From positions 273,758 through 337,757 of the forward strand of contig JACKBV010000001.1 of assembly GCA_020634315.1 (NCBI GenBank): 64,000 nucleotides of DNA, read 5' to 3'. Made by a program: the position numbers and the translations under genes. Positions 44,301 to 52,095 of this stretch are shown piece by piece. Below the pieces are notes generated by a model. That model was given only the letters and a program-made list of their open reading frames with translations, had not been told where the DNA came from and did not search any database. The first letter of the stretch is position 1, and each line of letters starts with the position of its first letter. This DNA is from Ardenticatenaceae bacterium. Lineage in GTDB: Bacteria; Chloroflexota; Anaerolineae; Promineifilales; Promineifilaceae.

Positions 44301-44563
44301 AATTCCCCGCCAACTACAGCGTCTTCGTCCATTTAGTGGATGCAGAAGGCCAACTGCTGACACAATCCGATGGGCAACCAGCCAATTGGACACGCCCCAC
44401 CACCGGTTGGGCAGCCGGTGAATACATCATCGACACACACCAACTCACCTTGCCCGACACGCTCCCCGCCAATCTCAGTCTGCACATCGGCCTCTACGAC
44501 CCAGACACCAACCTGCGGTTACAGGCAGGGACAAACGATTTCGTCACCATTCCCCTCCCCTAA
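41300..44563 (+). CDS. Very large membrane protein, glycosyltransferase C-like, with extracellular beta domains
   Basis: This membrane protein of about 1087 residues has roughly ten or more helices in the first 500 residues, with an acidic/His motif in CTHDGHLHYHRV between helices 1 and 2 like GT-C type enzymes. Helices near 620 and 670 follow, then two or three beta-sandwich-like extracellular repeats (about 690-1085). It matches the Chloroflexota proteins often named 6-pyruvoyl-tetrahydropterin synthase-related, with no proven function. The start is uncertain: TTG 41300, TTG 41315 and GTG 41327 are possible. The gene holds two heptamer arrays (41843-41891, 43223-43257) and a purine-only tract (42534-42600) inside the coding region. 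It probably builds or decorates a surface polymer. Confidence 0.72.
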   Translation: MKISDLLGKVRRWFSSLRPFWLVTLWGLPLITPLLRWTAVPCTHDGHLHYHRVAAMRYAWENGLYFTRWLPDLAFGYGYPFFVYREPMPLYAVFFPHLLGLPLPAATNLFYALTILACGWFMFLWVRDVLDERAALVAAVAYMTAPYILIDALIRGNSPESLALPLFPLLLWSSRRWLLANIRNPQTASPTAYQSPLTHSATLPFLLSTFGLAFLSLSHNISSFIFVPTLLVYLAALAWLYKLPWRVALLRLGLIFGLGLGMTIFYTGGALLEMDQVTLQQSTTTRNNDFHYNFTSLAEIFAPVTAEDPQLLNPPLPFRLGWVVTALAAVGVVTFLWRQTRTTDRRLPRMREQAGHVWLMLAGTAVYLLLSLPLSLPVWENVPLVDFLQFPWRLVGRAALPLAFLAAVPFTQRREEKREERREEKREERKGEKGTLYAVRDTLLPFALFAALTLLTLETIPNLYPNYCTEKATPTINDVHEYEHVTGLVGVDPEGSYFPRTVAQRPASSPLEADYQAGQTPRRFDETVLPVGATVAAVEYGRLTATIHLTTPTPFTARYLSFAFPGWTATIDGESVPITPSDPEGLITLPVPAGTHTLIIRWRSTPLRTALLSISALAMLGTVIVAVLIRRKAYSNSSAPLAAYRLPLPNYRFLLILALALLAAKLLLLDRIETPLRRTAVPDVTYPLVLQGGELRLEGYNLSQERVPAGATFDIDMAWTAVSPPQIEYQTNVWLVGADGLTWSAKGTERPRLYEDVPATRLWQTGQWAWDSREVQVFTGTPPGTYDIVLTLFDKATLQPLTLTDAAGAVLGPTAVLGQITITQPDTPPEFTPQYPLTAALPDLGLTLLGYNQDRDAAAPGESVLLTLFWQRDARSAASEFTVDLRNEEGTPMYTWDVGFSPSELTDWQPGERRRGQYLLHIPAAMDSGRYQLVLSGETRLGVLQLNAPQRIYTPVDVETAVSTPFILTTANDQLATLVGYTLSANQSTLSITLVWQANAEFPANYSVFVHLVDAEGQLLTQSDGQPANWTRPTTGWAAGEYIIDTHQLTLPDTLPANLSLHIGLYDPDTNLRLQAGTNDFVTIPLP
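41843..41891. repeat. Heptamer array inside the membrane-protein gene
   Basis: Seven 7-bp units are visible (ATCCGCA, ATCCGCA, AACGGCT, TCCCCAA, CCGCTTA, CCAATCA, CCGTTGA). They encode a loop NPQTASPTAYQSPLTH between hydrophobic segments. These are the same kind of units found in noncoding gaps. Confidence 0.65.
42534..42600. repeat. Purine-only GA-rich tract within the coding region
   Basis: About 65 bp of almost pure A and G, built of AGAGAA/GAAGAG-like units, encodes a run of Arg, Glu and Lys (REEKREER type) in a loop between membrane helices. It looks like a slippage-derived low-complexity insertion. It stays in frame. Confidence 0.85.
43223..43257. repeat. Second heptamer array inside the membrane-protein gene
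   Basis: The units GCCGCTT, ACCGTTT, ACCGCTT, CCCAATT and ACCGCTT follow in register and encode AAYRLPLPNYRF just before a membrane helix. The total of 35 bp is not a multiple of three, so it must have arisen with compensating change or replaced other sequence. Confidence 0.65.
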
Positions 44564-44766
44564 ACGGCAAGCCCTATTCCCCCATTTCATTCACAGCCCC
44601 GCTAACATTTCTCCAATATTGATCATATACATCTCTGATATTCCACATATATTTTTCTAACGCACCCCGCCGAAAATAAGGGACGTATTCACAAATAAAC
44701 AACGAGAGACGGGAACTCTCCAATCTCCAGTCTCATCTTTAATCACATAATCGGAGGTAGACGAAA

Positions 44767-45213
44767 ATGACAACTTTAGTACGCTGGAACCCACGTAATC
44801 GGATGCGCGTGATCAATGAATTCGACCGCGCTTTTAATGAAATGGTCAACGATATGTTCGATGCTCCCACCACTCCCGCCAAATGGGGCTTGCCGCTGGA
44901 TGTAGCCGAGACCGAAGATGCTTACATCGTCACCGCTTCCATCCCTGGCATCAACCCCGATGACATCGACATCACCCTGGAAGACAACGTCTTGACCATC
45001 AAGGGCGAAACCCAAAGCGAAAGCGATGAGGATAACACCCGCTATCATCTGCGCGAACGTCGTTTCGGTTCCTTCAGCCGCAGCTTGCGCTTCCCGGTGG
45101 TTGTTAACGCCGAAGCTGTTAGCGCCAACTATACCAACGGCGTGCTCAACCTGACCGTCCCCAAGGCGGAAGAAGTGAAACCAAAACGGATCAACATCCA
45201 CGCCACCAACTAA
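44767..45213 (+). CDS. Small heat-shock protein (Hsp20)
   Basis: This 148-residue small heat-shock chaperone holds unfolding proteins in oligomers. The alpha-crystallin domain (about 40-132) has DVAETEDAYIVTASIPG and the conserved ANYTNGVLNLTVPK, and the C-terminal I-x-I motif is RINIH. CGGAGG precedes the ATG at a long spacing. The 203-bp upstream gap has no clear CIRCE or ROSE element. A terminator follows. The gene contains no ACGGCCGT copy. Confidence 0.95.
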   Translation: MTTLVRWNPRNRMRVINEFDRAFNEMVNDMFDAPTTPAKWGLPLDVAETEDAYIVTASIPGINPDDIDITLEDNVLTIKGETQSESDEDNTRYHLRERRFGSFSRSLRFPVVVNAEAVSANYTNGVLNLTVPKAEEVKPKRINIHATN

Positions 45214-45242
45214 TCGCTGAATGACGTAATTACCATCACAAT

Positions 45243-45279
45243 AAAAAAGGCGTCGGGAATCTTCCCGACGCCTTTTTTT
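45243..45279. terminator. Bidirectional intrinsic terminator
   Basis: AAAAAAGGCGTCGGGAA pairs with its complement around a 2-nt centre. A- and T-runs flank the stem. It ends hsp20 and the convergent serine hydrolase gene, whose stop codon overlaps its right edge. Confidence 0.93.
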
Positions 45280-46741
45280 AATTGCGATCAAGCAGCTTGC
45301 TGATCCCAAATTTATCTAATTTACTTTTGATGCTGTCGTCGTAGGGCTTTTTCTCAAAGCCATTTAACTCCATCCATAGTTCATCCGGGTTGCCGCGATG
45401 AAAGATGAAGTCACGGCTGCCAACCTTAAAGGCACGCGGATCATCTGGATCAGAGCGGTTGAGTTTGCGCCCCTCCTTCCAACTACCCCAGGTCGAGCGA
45501 ATCATCAGCGCATTATCTTCCACATACACTTCAAATTCGCCACCGTACTGCTGCAAGAGGCGGAAATTGGTGTTCCAGCCGGGCGGCGGCGCATAAAAGC
45601 CGACAAACTCCGGCCATAATTCTGGCGTTTCTGGCGGCTTTTCTGTTGCGCCCTTTTTCAGGGGGCGCTCTGTGTAGGCAAGGGCACGCTGCAATAGTCG
45701 CTGGGCGATGCTGATGGCGACGGATTCGGCCGTATTGGTGATGGCAATGACGCCTAAATCATCGTCTGGGGCAACAAACATGGAGGAAATGAAGCCCAGC
45801 CAAAGGCCATCGTGCGAGACAACACGATGCCCATCCCAATCATCTACCTTAAAACCATACCCCATCCCTTGCAGGCGCGGGTCAAGCTGGAATTGTGGCG
45901 TAAACATTTTGTTGAGTGTTTCTGGCTTGAGAATCTGGCCGAACTCATTTTTGCCTTCATTCATGAGGGCGCTGATATAACGCCCCATGTCGTTGACGCT
46001 GGCATACATAGACCCCGCCGCCGTCGTGATTTGTTCCAGATCGGCAACAGGGCGGAATTTCTCTTTTTTGCCTTGATATTTGTAACCAATTGCCAGCTTG
46101 GGCTTGACGCGTTCACTGCGCCAAAACTCGGCGCTGTCCATGTGCAAGGGCTGGAAAATGTGGCGGCGCATATACTCCGGAAAGGGAATGCCGCTGATGT
46201 CTTCGACAAGCTGACCGACGGTCGCATAGCCGTTGTTGGCATAGGACCATTTCTCACCCGGCGGCCGTTCCGGAACCAGCTCTTTGCCATACAATTCTTT
46301 GAGAGGCGGCACGGGTTTGCCTGCTTTGACGACGTTGAAGTGTGCCTGAGGGTTGAAATATTTGCTGAGTTGGGCGAATTCGCCGATGCCGGCCGTATGC
46401 GTGAGCAGGTGGTGGAACGTGACCGGTTTGCCGACAACGCGCACTTTGAATGCTTTGAGGTAGTCGTTGACGGGGGCGTGCAGGTCGAATTTACCTTGTT
46501 CCCACAACTGCATCAGCCCGACGGCGGCAAAGGTTTTGGAGATGGAAGCGATGCGGAAGACGGTGGCGGGGGTAACGGCCGTTCCCCGTTCCACATTGCT
46601 ATGCCCAAACCCCTTGGCATAAATCAACTCCCCCTTGTAAACAATGCCCACGCCAATGCCCGGCAAGTGATTTTCCGTCACCGCCTTTTCAATGGTGGCA
46701 TCGGCCGTTTCTAATGTATATTGCACCGGTTGTGGCAGCAT
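45278..46741 (-). CDS. Serine hydrolase, class C beta-lactamase-like
   Basis: This 487-residue member of PF00144 has the nucleophile motif SISK at 66-69, Tyr-x-Asn in SYANNGYATV and a third motif SHDG. An additional C-terminal domain of about 120 residues is probably a lipocalin-like beta domain. No signal peptide is obvious. It is a paralogue-like relative of the protein at 10173-11546, sharing the N-terminal layout (VG-x-x-KG-x-L-x-x-x-GFG). Such proteins act as esterases or D-amino-acid peptidases; the substrate here is unknown. Confidence 0.85.
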   Translation of the reverse strand: MLPQPVQYTLETADATIEKAVTENHLPGIGVGIVYKGELIYAKGFGHSNVERGTAVTPATVFRIASISKTFAAVGLMQLWEQGKFDLHAPVNDYLKAFKVRVVGKPVTFHHLLTHTAGIGEFAQLSKYFNPQAHFNVVKAGKPVPPLKELYGKELVPERPPGEKWSYANNGYATVGQLVEDISGIPFPEYMRRHIFQPLHMDSAEFWRSERVKPKLAIGYKYQGKKEKFRPVADLEQITTAAGSMYASVNDMGRYISALMNEGKNEFGQILKPETLNKMFTPQFQLDPRLQGMGYGFKVDDWDGHRVVSHDGLWLGFISSMFVAPDDDLGVIAITNTAESVAISIAQRLLQRALAYTERPLKKGATEKPPETPELWPEFVGFYAPPPGWNTNFRLLQQYGGEFEVYVEDNALMIRSTWGSWKEGRKLNRSDPDDPRAFKVGSRDFIFHRGNPDELWMELNGFEKKPYDDSIKSKLDKFGISKLLDRN

Positions 46742-46822
46742 AAATTCCTCCTCGCTATTGCCTACGGCAACTCACCAAATTCCGAACGAACAGGTTTTTC
46801 TTCCGCATTCACGCCTACTCAC

Positions 46823-48151
46823 TCACTGGGCAGGCAATTGACTTGTAAGGTACTCAATCTCTCCGGCCATGCCATCTGCACGGGCGCTGTGCAAACGAGT
46901 AGACGTGATTTGGTTAAACAGATTAACCGGGCCAGTGGCGTGGACGCGAATGTAATTGTCGGTATAGCCAACCCATTTGAGAGCAGCGCCATGACGGTCG
47001 GGCGCACCCGCGCCAACGGCCGTTTCCCACAACACATCCATCTGCGCACCCTCGTAGCCGCCATGAAACGCATGACTGAGCGACTGCCCCAGAGCAATCA
47101 TCTGGCGTGCGCGTTCCTTCTTTAGCGCCTGCGGCAAATGGTGCGGCATTCGCGCGGCGGCCGTGCCAGGGCGCGAGCTGTACGGAAACACATGCAGCCG
47201 CGAAAAGCCAATTTCGCGCACAAAATCAACGCTTTCCGCAAATTCCGCCTCCGTCTCGCCGGGAAAACCAACAATGATGTCGGTGGTCAGGTTAAGATGC
47301 GGGATGGCAGCGCGTGCCGCATCCGTCAAAGCGCGAAAACTGGCGCGGCTGGTACGGCGAGCCATACGCCGCAGCACAGCATCACTGCCCGCTTGCAAAG
47401 GCATGTGCAAATGGGGCAGCAGGCGCGGGTTTTGCCATAAATCAAAAAAATCGGTGGGGATGTCCCACGGTTCCAGCGAAGAAAGGCGCAAACGCGGGAT
47501 GTCGGTGTATGCCAGAATGGCGGCAACGAGGTCGCGCAAGGTTGTGTGATTGTCCAGGTCACGGCCGTAACTGCCCAAATGAACGCCGGTAAGCACCGCT
47601 TCACGATAACCAGCGGCGTGTAATGCCTGAATTTCGGCCACAATGTCGCCCAAATGACGGCTTTGGCTGTCGCCGCGAGCGATGGTGGTCACGCAAAAAG
47701 TGCAGCGGTTATCACAGCCATCTTGCACTTTGATGAAAGCCCGCGTGTTGCCGCTGCTGCCCGCCAGGAATTCGCGCAAAATTGGCTCTTGTTCATAGAG
47801 CGGTAAATCGTGGCGTGCCTGGGGATCGAGAATGTGCAGCAGCTGCGATTTGTCTTGATTGGTGACAACGCGGCTTGCCCCTTCAATTTGCGCCAACTTG
47901 TCTGGCGCAATGGTCGCGTAGCAGCCGGTGAGGAAGATGTTGGCGGCTTCATTGTCACGATGGATGCGCCGGGTAATGTTACGCGCATCGCGGGCCGCTT
48001 CAGAGGTGACGGCGCATGTGTTGATGACGACTTGATCCGCCTGGGCTGGATCGTTGACGATTTCGTGCCCGGCGGCCAAAAGCTGACGACCGAGCGTTTC
48101 CATTTCGCTCTGGTTGAGGCGGCAGCCAATGGAGTGGAGGTAGACTTTCAT
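46823..48151 (-). CDS. mtaB: tRNA t6A37 methylthiotransferase
   Basis: This radical-SAM enzyme of about 442 residues adds a methylthio group to t6A37 of tRNA. The N-terminal UPF0004 domain has cluster cysteines in IGCRLNQSE, NTCAVTSEA and LTGCYAT. The radical-SAM motif Cys-x3-Cys-x2-Cys is in DGCDNRCTFC, and a C-terminal TRAM-like region follows. HSIGCRLNQSE matches MtaB and not MiaB. I start it at ATG 48151 (MKVYLHSIG); an in-frame ATG at 48199 adds an unrelated leader containing an ACGGCCGT copy. It is monocistronic. Confidence 0.88.
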   Translation of the reverse strand: MKVYLHSIGCRLNQSEMETLGRQLLAAGHEIVNDPAQADQVVINTCAVTSEAARDARNITRRIHRDNEAANIFLTGCYATIAPDKLAQIEGASRVVTNQDKSQLLHILDPQARHDLPLYEQEPILREFLAGSSGNTRAFIKVQDGCDNRCTFCVTTIARGDSQSRHLGDIVAEIQALHAAGYREAVLTGVHLGSYGRDLDNHTTLRDLVAAILAYTDIPRLRLSSLEPWDIPTDFFDLWQNPRLLPHLHMPLQAGSDAVLRRMARRTSRASFRALTDAARAAIPHLNLTTDIIVGFPGETEAEFAESVDFVREIGFSRLHVFPYSSRPGTAAARMPHHLPQALKKERARQMIALGQSLSHAFHGGYEGAQMDVLWETAVGAGAPDRHGAALKWVGYTDNYIRVHATGPVNLFNQITSTRLHSARADGMAGEIEYLTSQLPAQ

Positions 48152-48311
48152 GCGTCCATTGTAGCGTAGGAAACGGCCGTTGGCACAAAATGAGTGCAAT
48201 CATGCAACCATGCGCTGCCTGGCTGGGCATGAGAGCCAACCTCCCGGAGGTATGCATCAAAACGAGACAATTCCTTGAACCGTTCAGAAGGAACTATCTC
48301 TGCTTCAATGA

Positions 48312-48653
48312 TTAAGGCTCTTTTAGATCGGGCTGTAGTTGGGTAATTTGTTGGACAAACGCCTGCCGCAGTAATGGGTTTACAAGAAGCTGGCGATAAA
48401 ACTTGGGGTAAACAACACCGATATCCGTGCGAGCCAGGACGGCCTGGGCCACCTGTGGCAGCAGCAACTTTTCTTGCGTTGTCACAACCGCCGGTTCTGT
48501 CCGCGCCATAAGCGCAAACAATTGATCCGCCTGTGGAGACCAACAGCCAAGCATTTGCAAAATCGCGCGAAATTGTACATCGACTGCATCCAGCATTGCC
48601 CACGAACGCGCAGCATGAGAGGCAGCAGTGGGGGAATTTAATTTACGCCACAT
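48312..48653 (-). CDS. Hypothetical protein, doubtful
   Basis: This open frame of 113 residues has a plausible composition (start MWRKLNSPTA, then a Leu/Gln-rich helical part ending ITQLQPDLKEP). It resembles no family I recognise. A second open frame overlaps its downstream side in another phase to 48148 and would extend it if a frameshift were present. No convincing ribosome binding site is seen. It may be a small real gene, a broken one, or spurious. The neighbouring 48657-48849 holds nothing else but an ACGGCCGT copy. Confidence 0.35.
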   Translation of the reverse strand: MWRKLNSPTAASHAARSWAMLDAVDVQFRAILQMLGCWSPQADQLFALMARTEPAVVTTQEKLLLPQVAQAVLARTDIGVVYPKFYRQLLVNPLLRQAFVQQITQLQPDLKEP

Positions 48654-48849
48654 GATTCACTTGCTTATAAAATTGTATTTACTACTTTGCTAATTTATGA
48701 CGATTGGTAATTAATGATATCGATAACGGCCGTTTCTGTATACGAAATTTTTCACAAATAGCACCAATTTCCTATTCCGAATTCAACACAAAGAGGCAAG
48801 GGAAAAAGGCACAAACGCCGATCTTCCCCGTGCCTCTTGTGCAGCCCTC

Positions 48850-50460
48850 CTAAAGATCAGGAGCCGTGTACACAACCTCGCCCGCAAACAAGGTCAAAAC
48901 AGGAGCGACGGCAGGAATGTCGGTTGGGGCGAGTGTGAACAAATCGTGTGGCAGCATGATCAAATCAGCCCATTTACCAGGGGTGATGGAGCCTTGCACA
49001 GCCTGTTTGCCAGCCATGTACGCAGGCCCCATTGTGTAAGCATGAATAATTTCCGGCAAGGCCAGACGCTCGGCCGCATACCAACCAGCGACAGGCTGAC
49101 CCTGTTCGTCCTGCCGCGTGAGGGCGGCATAGATGCCAAGCCAGGGATTCAATGGAGCAACCGGCGCATCGGAGCCAAAAGCGAGCGATGTGCCTTGATC
49201 AAGCAGCGAGCGAAACGCATAAGCATAGCGAGCACGTTGTCCCCAAACGCGGTCGGCGGTGGGCCAATCGGTAAGCAAATGCACGGGCTGTACAGAGGCC
49301 ACGATGTTGTGGCGTGCCAGTCGTGGCAAATCATCGGGGTGAATGAGCTGTACATGCTCGATGCGATGTGGCAGGGGAAGTGGGTGCGTGGAATCGGCCG
49401 TTTCTCGTTCACTAAGCACATCTAGCACTTCACGCACGGCCCGGTCGCCAATTGCATGAACCGAGAGGGGAAATCCGGCCGTGCCAGCGGTAACAGCCAA
49501 CTGCCACAACTCGTCGGATGGGGTGACAATGACGCCTGTATTCTCTGGTTCCCCTTCAAATGGAGCCAGCATGTATGCGGTACGCGACCCCATTGTGCCA
49601 TCGGCAAACGCCTTCACATGCCCAATCCAAAGGCGATCATCGCCAAATGCGGGCTGCAAACCGAGCGTGGCCGCCTCATTGATGAAATCTGAAGAGATGT
49701 TCATGTGAACGCGCAAGCGAAGATTGCCTTGTCGCCGCAAACCTTGCCAAAGGCGAAAACTTTGCGCTCCTTCGCGTTCCACGCGCTGATCGTGAATGCC
49801 GGTAAGGCCATAGCGATGGGCATCGCCAATTGCGGCATGCAGCCACTGCGCCAATGTCTGCTCGTCGGGTTGGGGAATCCATTTTTCGACGAGTTCGATG
49901 GCCTGCCATTCACGCAAGATGCCGCTGGGACGGCCGTTTCCATCCCGTTCAATTTTGCTTTGGGGTGGGTCGGGCGTGGTCGCCGTAATATTTGCCAGGC
50001 GCAAAGCTGCGCTGTTCACCCACCAGGTGTGCAAATCCATGCGTGCCAGCGCCACAGGGTGCTGGGGGGCAATGGCGTCGAGGTGCGCAGCCGTGGGCGC
50101 AGCATCCCAATGCAGTTCATCCCACCCCCAACCGAGTATCCAGCCGCCGGGTGGTGTATGGGCAACGGCCGTTTCCACCCGCCGCAGCACCTCGCCAAAA
50201 TCAGACACGCCAAACAGGCTGACTTGCTGCTGGCGTATGGCATATTGCAAAAAGTGGACATGGGCATCAATGAGACCGGGCATGACAAAACGGCCGTTTC
50301 CATCTATTCGCTCCGTTTTTGGCCCAGCCAGGGAAAGAATGTCTTGATTAGAACCGACGGCCAGGAAACGGCCGTTTTGCACCGCCACCGCCTCCGCCCA
50401 CGGCTGTCGTTCATCAACAGTATAAATATGCGCGTTATAAAGAATGAGATCGGCCGTCAT
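48850..50460 (-). CDS. YtcJ-type amidohydrolase
   Basis: This is a metal-dependent hydrolase of about 536 residues. The first metal motif is GLIDAHVHFLQYA; later metal ligands are in LSVHAIGDRAV and HRIEHVQLIH, and the last Asp is in FGSDAPVAPLNPWLGIYAA. This pattern is that of the YtcJ branch (amidohydrolase 3). The substrate is not defined for the branch. ATG 50460 has GGGAGGT 8 nt upstream. It contains four or more ACGGCCGT copies. It lies downstream of the R2lox gene in the same direction, with a heptamer-bearing gap. Confidence 0.85.
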   Translation of the reverse strand: MTADLILYNAHIYTVDERQPWAEAVAVQNGRFLAVGSNQDILSLAGPKTERIDGNGRFVMPGLIDAHVHFLQYAIRQQQVSLFGVSDFGEVLRRVETAVAHTPPGGWILGWGWDELHWDAAPTAAHLDAIAPQHPVALARMDLHTWWVNSAALRLANITATTPDPPQSKIERDGNGRPSGILREWQAIELVEKWIPQPDEQTLAQWLHAAIGDAHRYGLTGIHDQRVEREGAQSFRLWQGLRRQGNLRLRVHMNISSDFINEAATLGLQPAFGDDRLWIGHVKAFADGTMGSRTAYMLAPFEGEPENTGVIVTPSDELWQLAVTAGTAGFPLSVHAIGDRAVREVLDVLSERETADSTHPLPLPHRIEHVQLIHPDDLPRLARHNIVASVQPVHLLTDWPTADRVWGQRARYAYAFRSLLDQGTSLAFGSDAPVAPLNPWLGIYAALTRQDEQGQPVAGWYAAERLALPEIIHAYTMGPAYMAGKQAVQGSITPGKWADLIMLPHDLFTLAPTDIPAVAPVLTLFAGEVVYTAPDL

Positions 50461-50481
50461 CCGTTTACCTCCCAAACTTGT

Positions 50482-50502
50482 TCACCATTCACCGATTACC
50501 TA
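50482..50502. repeat. Short heptamer array at the R2lox stop codon
   Basis: TCACCAT, TCACCGA and TTACCTA form three units. The stop codon of the R2lox gene (50500-50502 on the plus strand) is part of the last unit, the third case in this window of heptamers meeting a stop codon. Confidence 0.55.
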
Positions 50503-51399
50503 ACTATCTCCCGCCTCAATTGCCTGCTGCGTCACCCGGTACACCTCTTCCAACGATGCGCCACGCGCCTTTTCAATACGCTCAATGCGCTTGTTGAACT
50601 GATTCGTGGCGTAATCAATAAAATCATCTTGCTGCAAGCCAAATGGCATTGGGTCATACTGCTCAAAAACATCACCAACAACCGCCAGCGCCGGCATGAG
50701 CAGGTCATTCATCGTCGCTTCAACCACATCCCACAACGTCGGGTCAGCCGCCATCAAGCGCGAAATGAGGAAAACGCCATAAGCAATATGGCGCGACTCA
50801 TCTTGTTTGAGCAAGGTAATGCCCTGCTGCTGTCCTGGCAGCAAGTTATTGCGCTGCAATGCCTGGGAATACGCATGATAGCCTGTTTCTGCCAGCACGC
50901 CCTCGACAATCATGTTGTAGGTAACGGCCGCTTGCACCTGAGCGGCCGGCGATGAATCTTGTTGTAAACGCTGCAAAGCCGTGGGCAGCGCCTCATAAAA
51001 AACAGTGTGGTAATCAGGCCCATGATAATGGCGCAAGTCAAGATTCACAGCGGCGACTTCCGTCAGGAAACGATTGAAAAAGTCCGTGTGTTTCGCCTCC
51101 TCAAACAAAAATGTCGTCAGATACATCTCTTCTTCAATGCGCCCTTCCTGGGCAATGACCATGATCAATGGCAGCAAATCCAGCGTCACAGCCTCTTCGC
51201 CAGCCTGGAACATTGCCGTCAAGCGCAGCAGCACATCTCGTTCGGCATCGCTCAAACTGCGCCAATCTAACTTGTCTTGCGTGAAATCAATGTCGCTGGG
51301 GTTCCAGATGCCAAATTTTTTCGCCTTCTCATAAAGACGCATTGGCGGGGTGTTGCGCTGCAAACCGCGGCTCGTGGTAATGAACATATCGTGGGTCAT
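50500..51399 (-). CDS. R2-like ligand-binding oxidase (R2lox)
   Basis: This 299-residue di-metal carboxylate protein is related to ribonucleotide reductase subunit R2 but of the R2lox group, which assembles a Mn/Fe site. Metal ligands include Glu68 in QAGEEAVT, Glu101 and His104 in FEEAKHT, Glu166 in IVEGVLAE, and Glu/His in QDESRH. Val71 and Tyr161 stand where R2lox of Mycobacterium and Geobacillus form a Tyr-Val ether crosslink. The NPSDIDFT segment near the start also matches R2lox. I start at ATG 51399 with AGGAGC upstream; longer in-frame starts overlap the divergent gene. No nrdA partner is adjacent. The physiological substrate of R2lox is unknown. Confidence 0.9.
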   Translation of the reverse strand: MTHDMFITTSRGLQRNTPPMRLYEKAKKFGIWNPSDIDFTQDKLDWRSLSDAERDVLLRLTAMFQAGEEAVTLDLLPLIMVIAQEGRIEEEMYLTTFLFEEAKHTDFFNRFLTEVAAVNLDLRHYHGPDYHTVFYEALPTALQRLQQDSSPAAQVQAAVTYNMIVEGVLAETGYHAYSQALQRNNLLPGQQQGITLLKQDESRHIAYGVFLISRLMAADPTLWDVVEATMNDLLMPALAVVGDVFEQYDPMPFGLQQDDFIDYATNQFNKRIERIEKARGASLEEVYRVTQQAIEAGDS

Positions 51400-51498
51400 C
51401 TGTTCAGCTCCTGGTAAAACGATTGTACAATAATCGACAAAATCAAGTTTACCTGTAAGCAAAATAAAAGAGAAATGAAGAAGCGTACGGAGGTCACA

Positions 51499-52029
51499 AT
51501 GCACATAGACGCCCCTGGCACTCACATCGATCATTTGCTGCGACAAACACGCATGCACCATACGCAGTTGAGCGCAATGGCTGACGTTAAAGCAAATATT
51601 TTGTTGACGTTGGCCTCTTTAATGATCACGTTTTCCATTCGTTACCTGTCTGAACCTTACTTGAAATGGCCGGTGTTGGTGCTGATTTTGTTTTGTCTGG
51701 CAACGGTCGTCGCCGCCGCTTACGCTGTCATGCCCAAACTGGACTTCAAGTACCGCCCCAATGTGGAGAATCCAGAATGCAACATCTTATTCTTTGGCAG
51801 TTTCATGAACCTTGATTATGACGAATATGTGACGGTGATGGAGCGGGTGATCAACGATCCGGCCTTGGTTTATGAAACACAAGTGCGCGAGGTTTATGAG
51901 TTGGGGGTTTTTCTGGCACGCAAAAAATATCGTTTCATTCGCCTGGGCTATATGATCTTTATCACCGGCTTGATCGTCAGCGGCCTGGTTTTTGGCGCGA
52001 TTGAATTATTCATTGTCCTCAATCCATAG
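51499..52029 (+). CDS. PycTM/DUF5706-like membrane protein
   Basis: This 176-residue protein has a short amphipathic N-terminus, the motif ADVKANILLTLASLMITFS at the first helix, a second helix (about 55-80), a cytosolic linker and a third helix at the C-terminus (about 148-172). The ADxKAxxLL start is typical of the Pycsar effector transmembrane domain (PycTM, DUF5706). In phage defence such proteins damage the membrane on cUMP or cCMP binding. No pyrimidine cyclase is next to it, so it may be a lone or housekeeping member. GGAGG precedes the ATG. It is divergent from R2lox with 99 bp between starts. Confidence 0.7.
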   Translation: MHIDAPGTHIDHLLRQTRMHHTQLSAMADVKANILLTLASLMITFSIRYLSEPYLKWPVLVLILFCLATVVAAAYAVMPKLDFKYRPNVENPECNILFFGSFMNLDYDEYVTVMERVINDPALVYETQVREVYELGVFLARKKYRFIRLGYMIFITGLIVSGLVFGAIELFIVLNP

Positions 52030-52095
52030 TAGATTGGCGTTTTAGCGCGGGCACGTTACAATGTTGCCTGATATGTTGGAGGTTATGATTTACTT

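Noticed and set aside
49705..50955. Long plus-strand open frame of about 416 codons
   Set aside because: It lies opposite the amidohydrolase and R2lox genes, shows no family pattern and has a composition typical of an antisense shadow.
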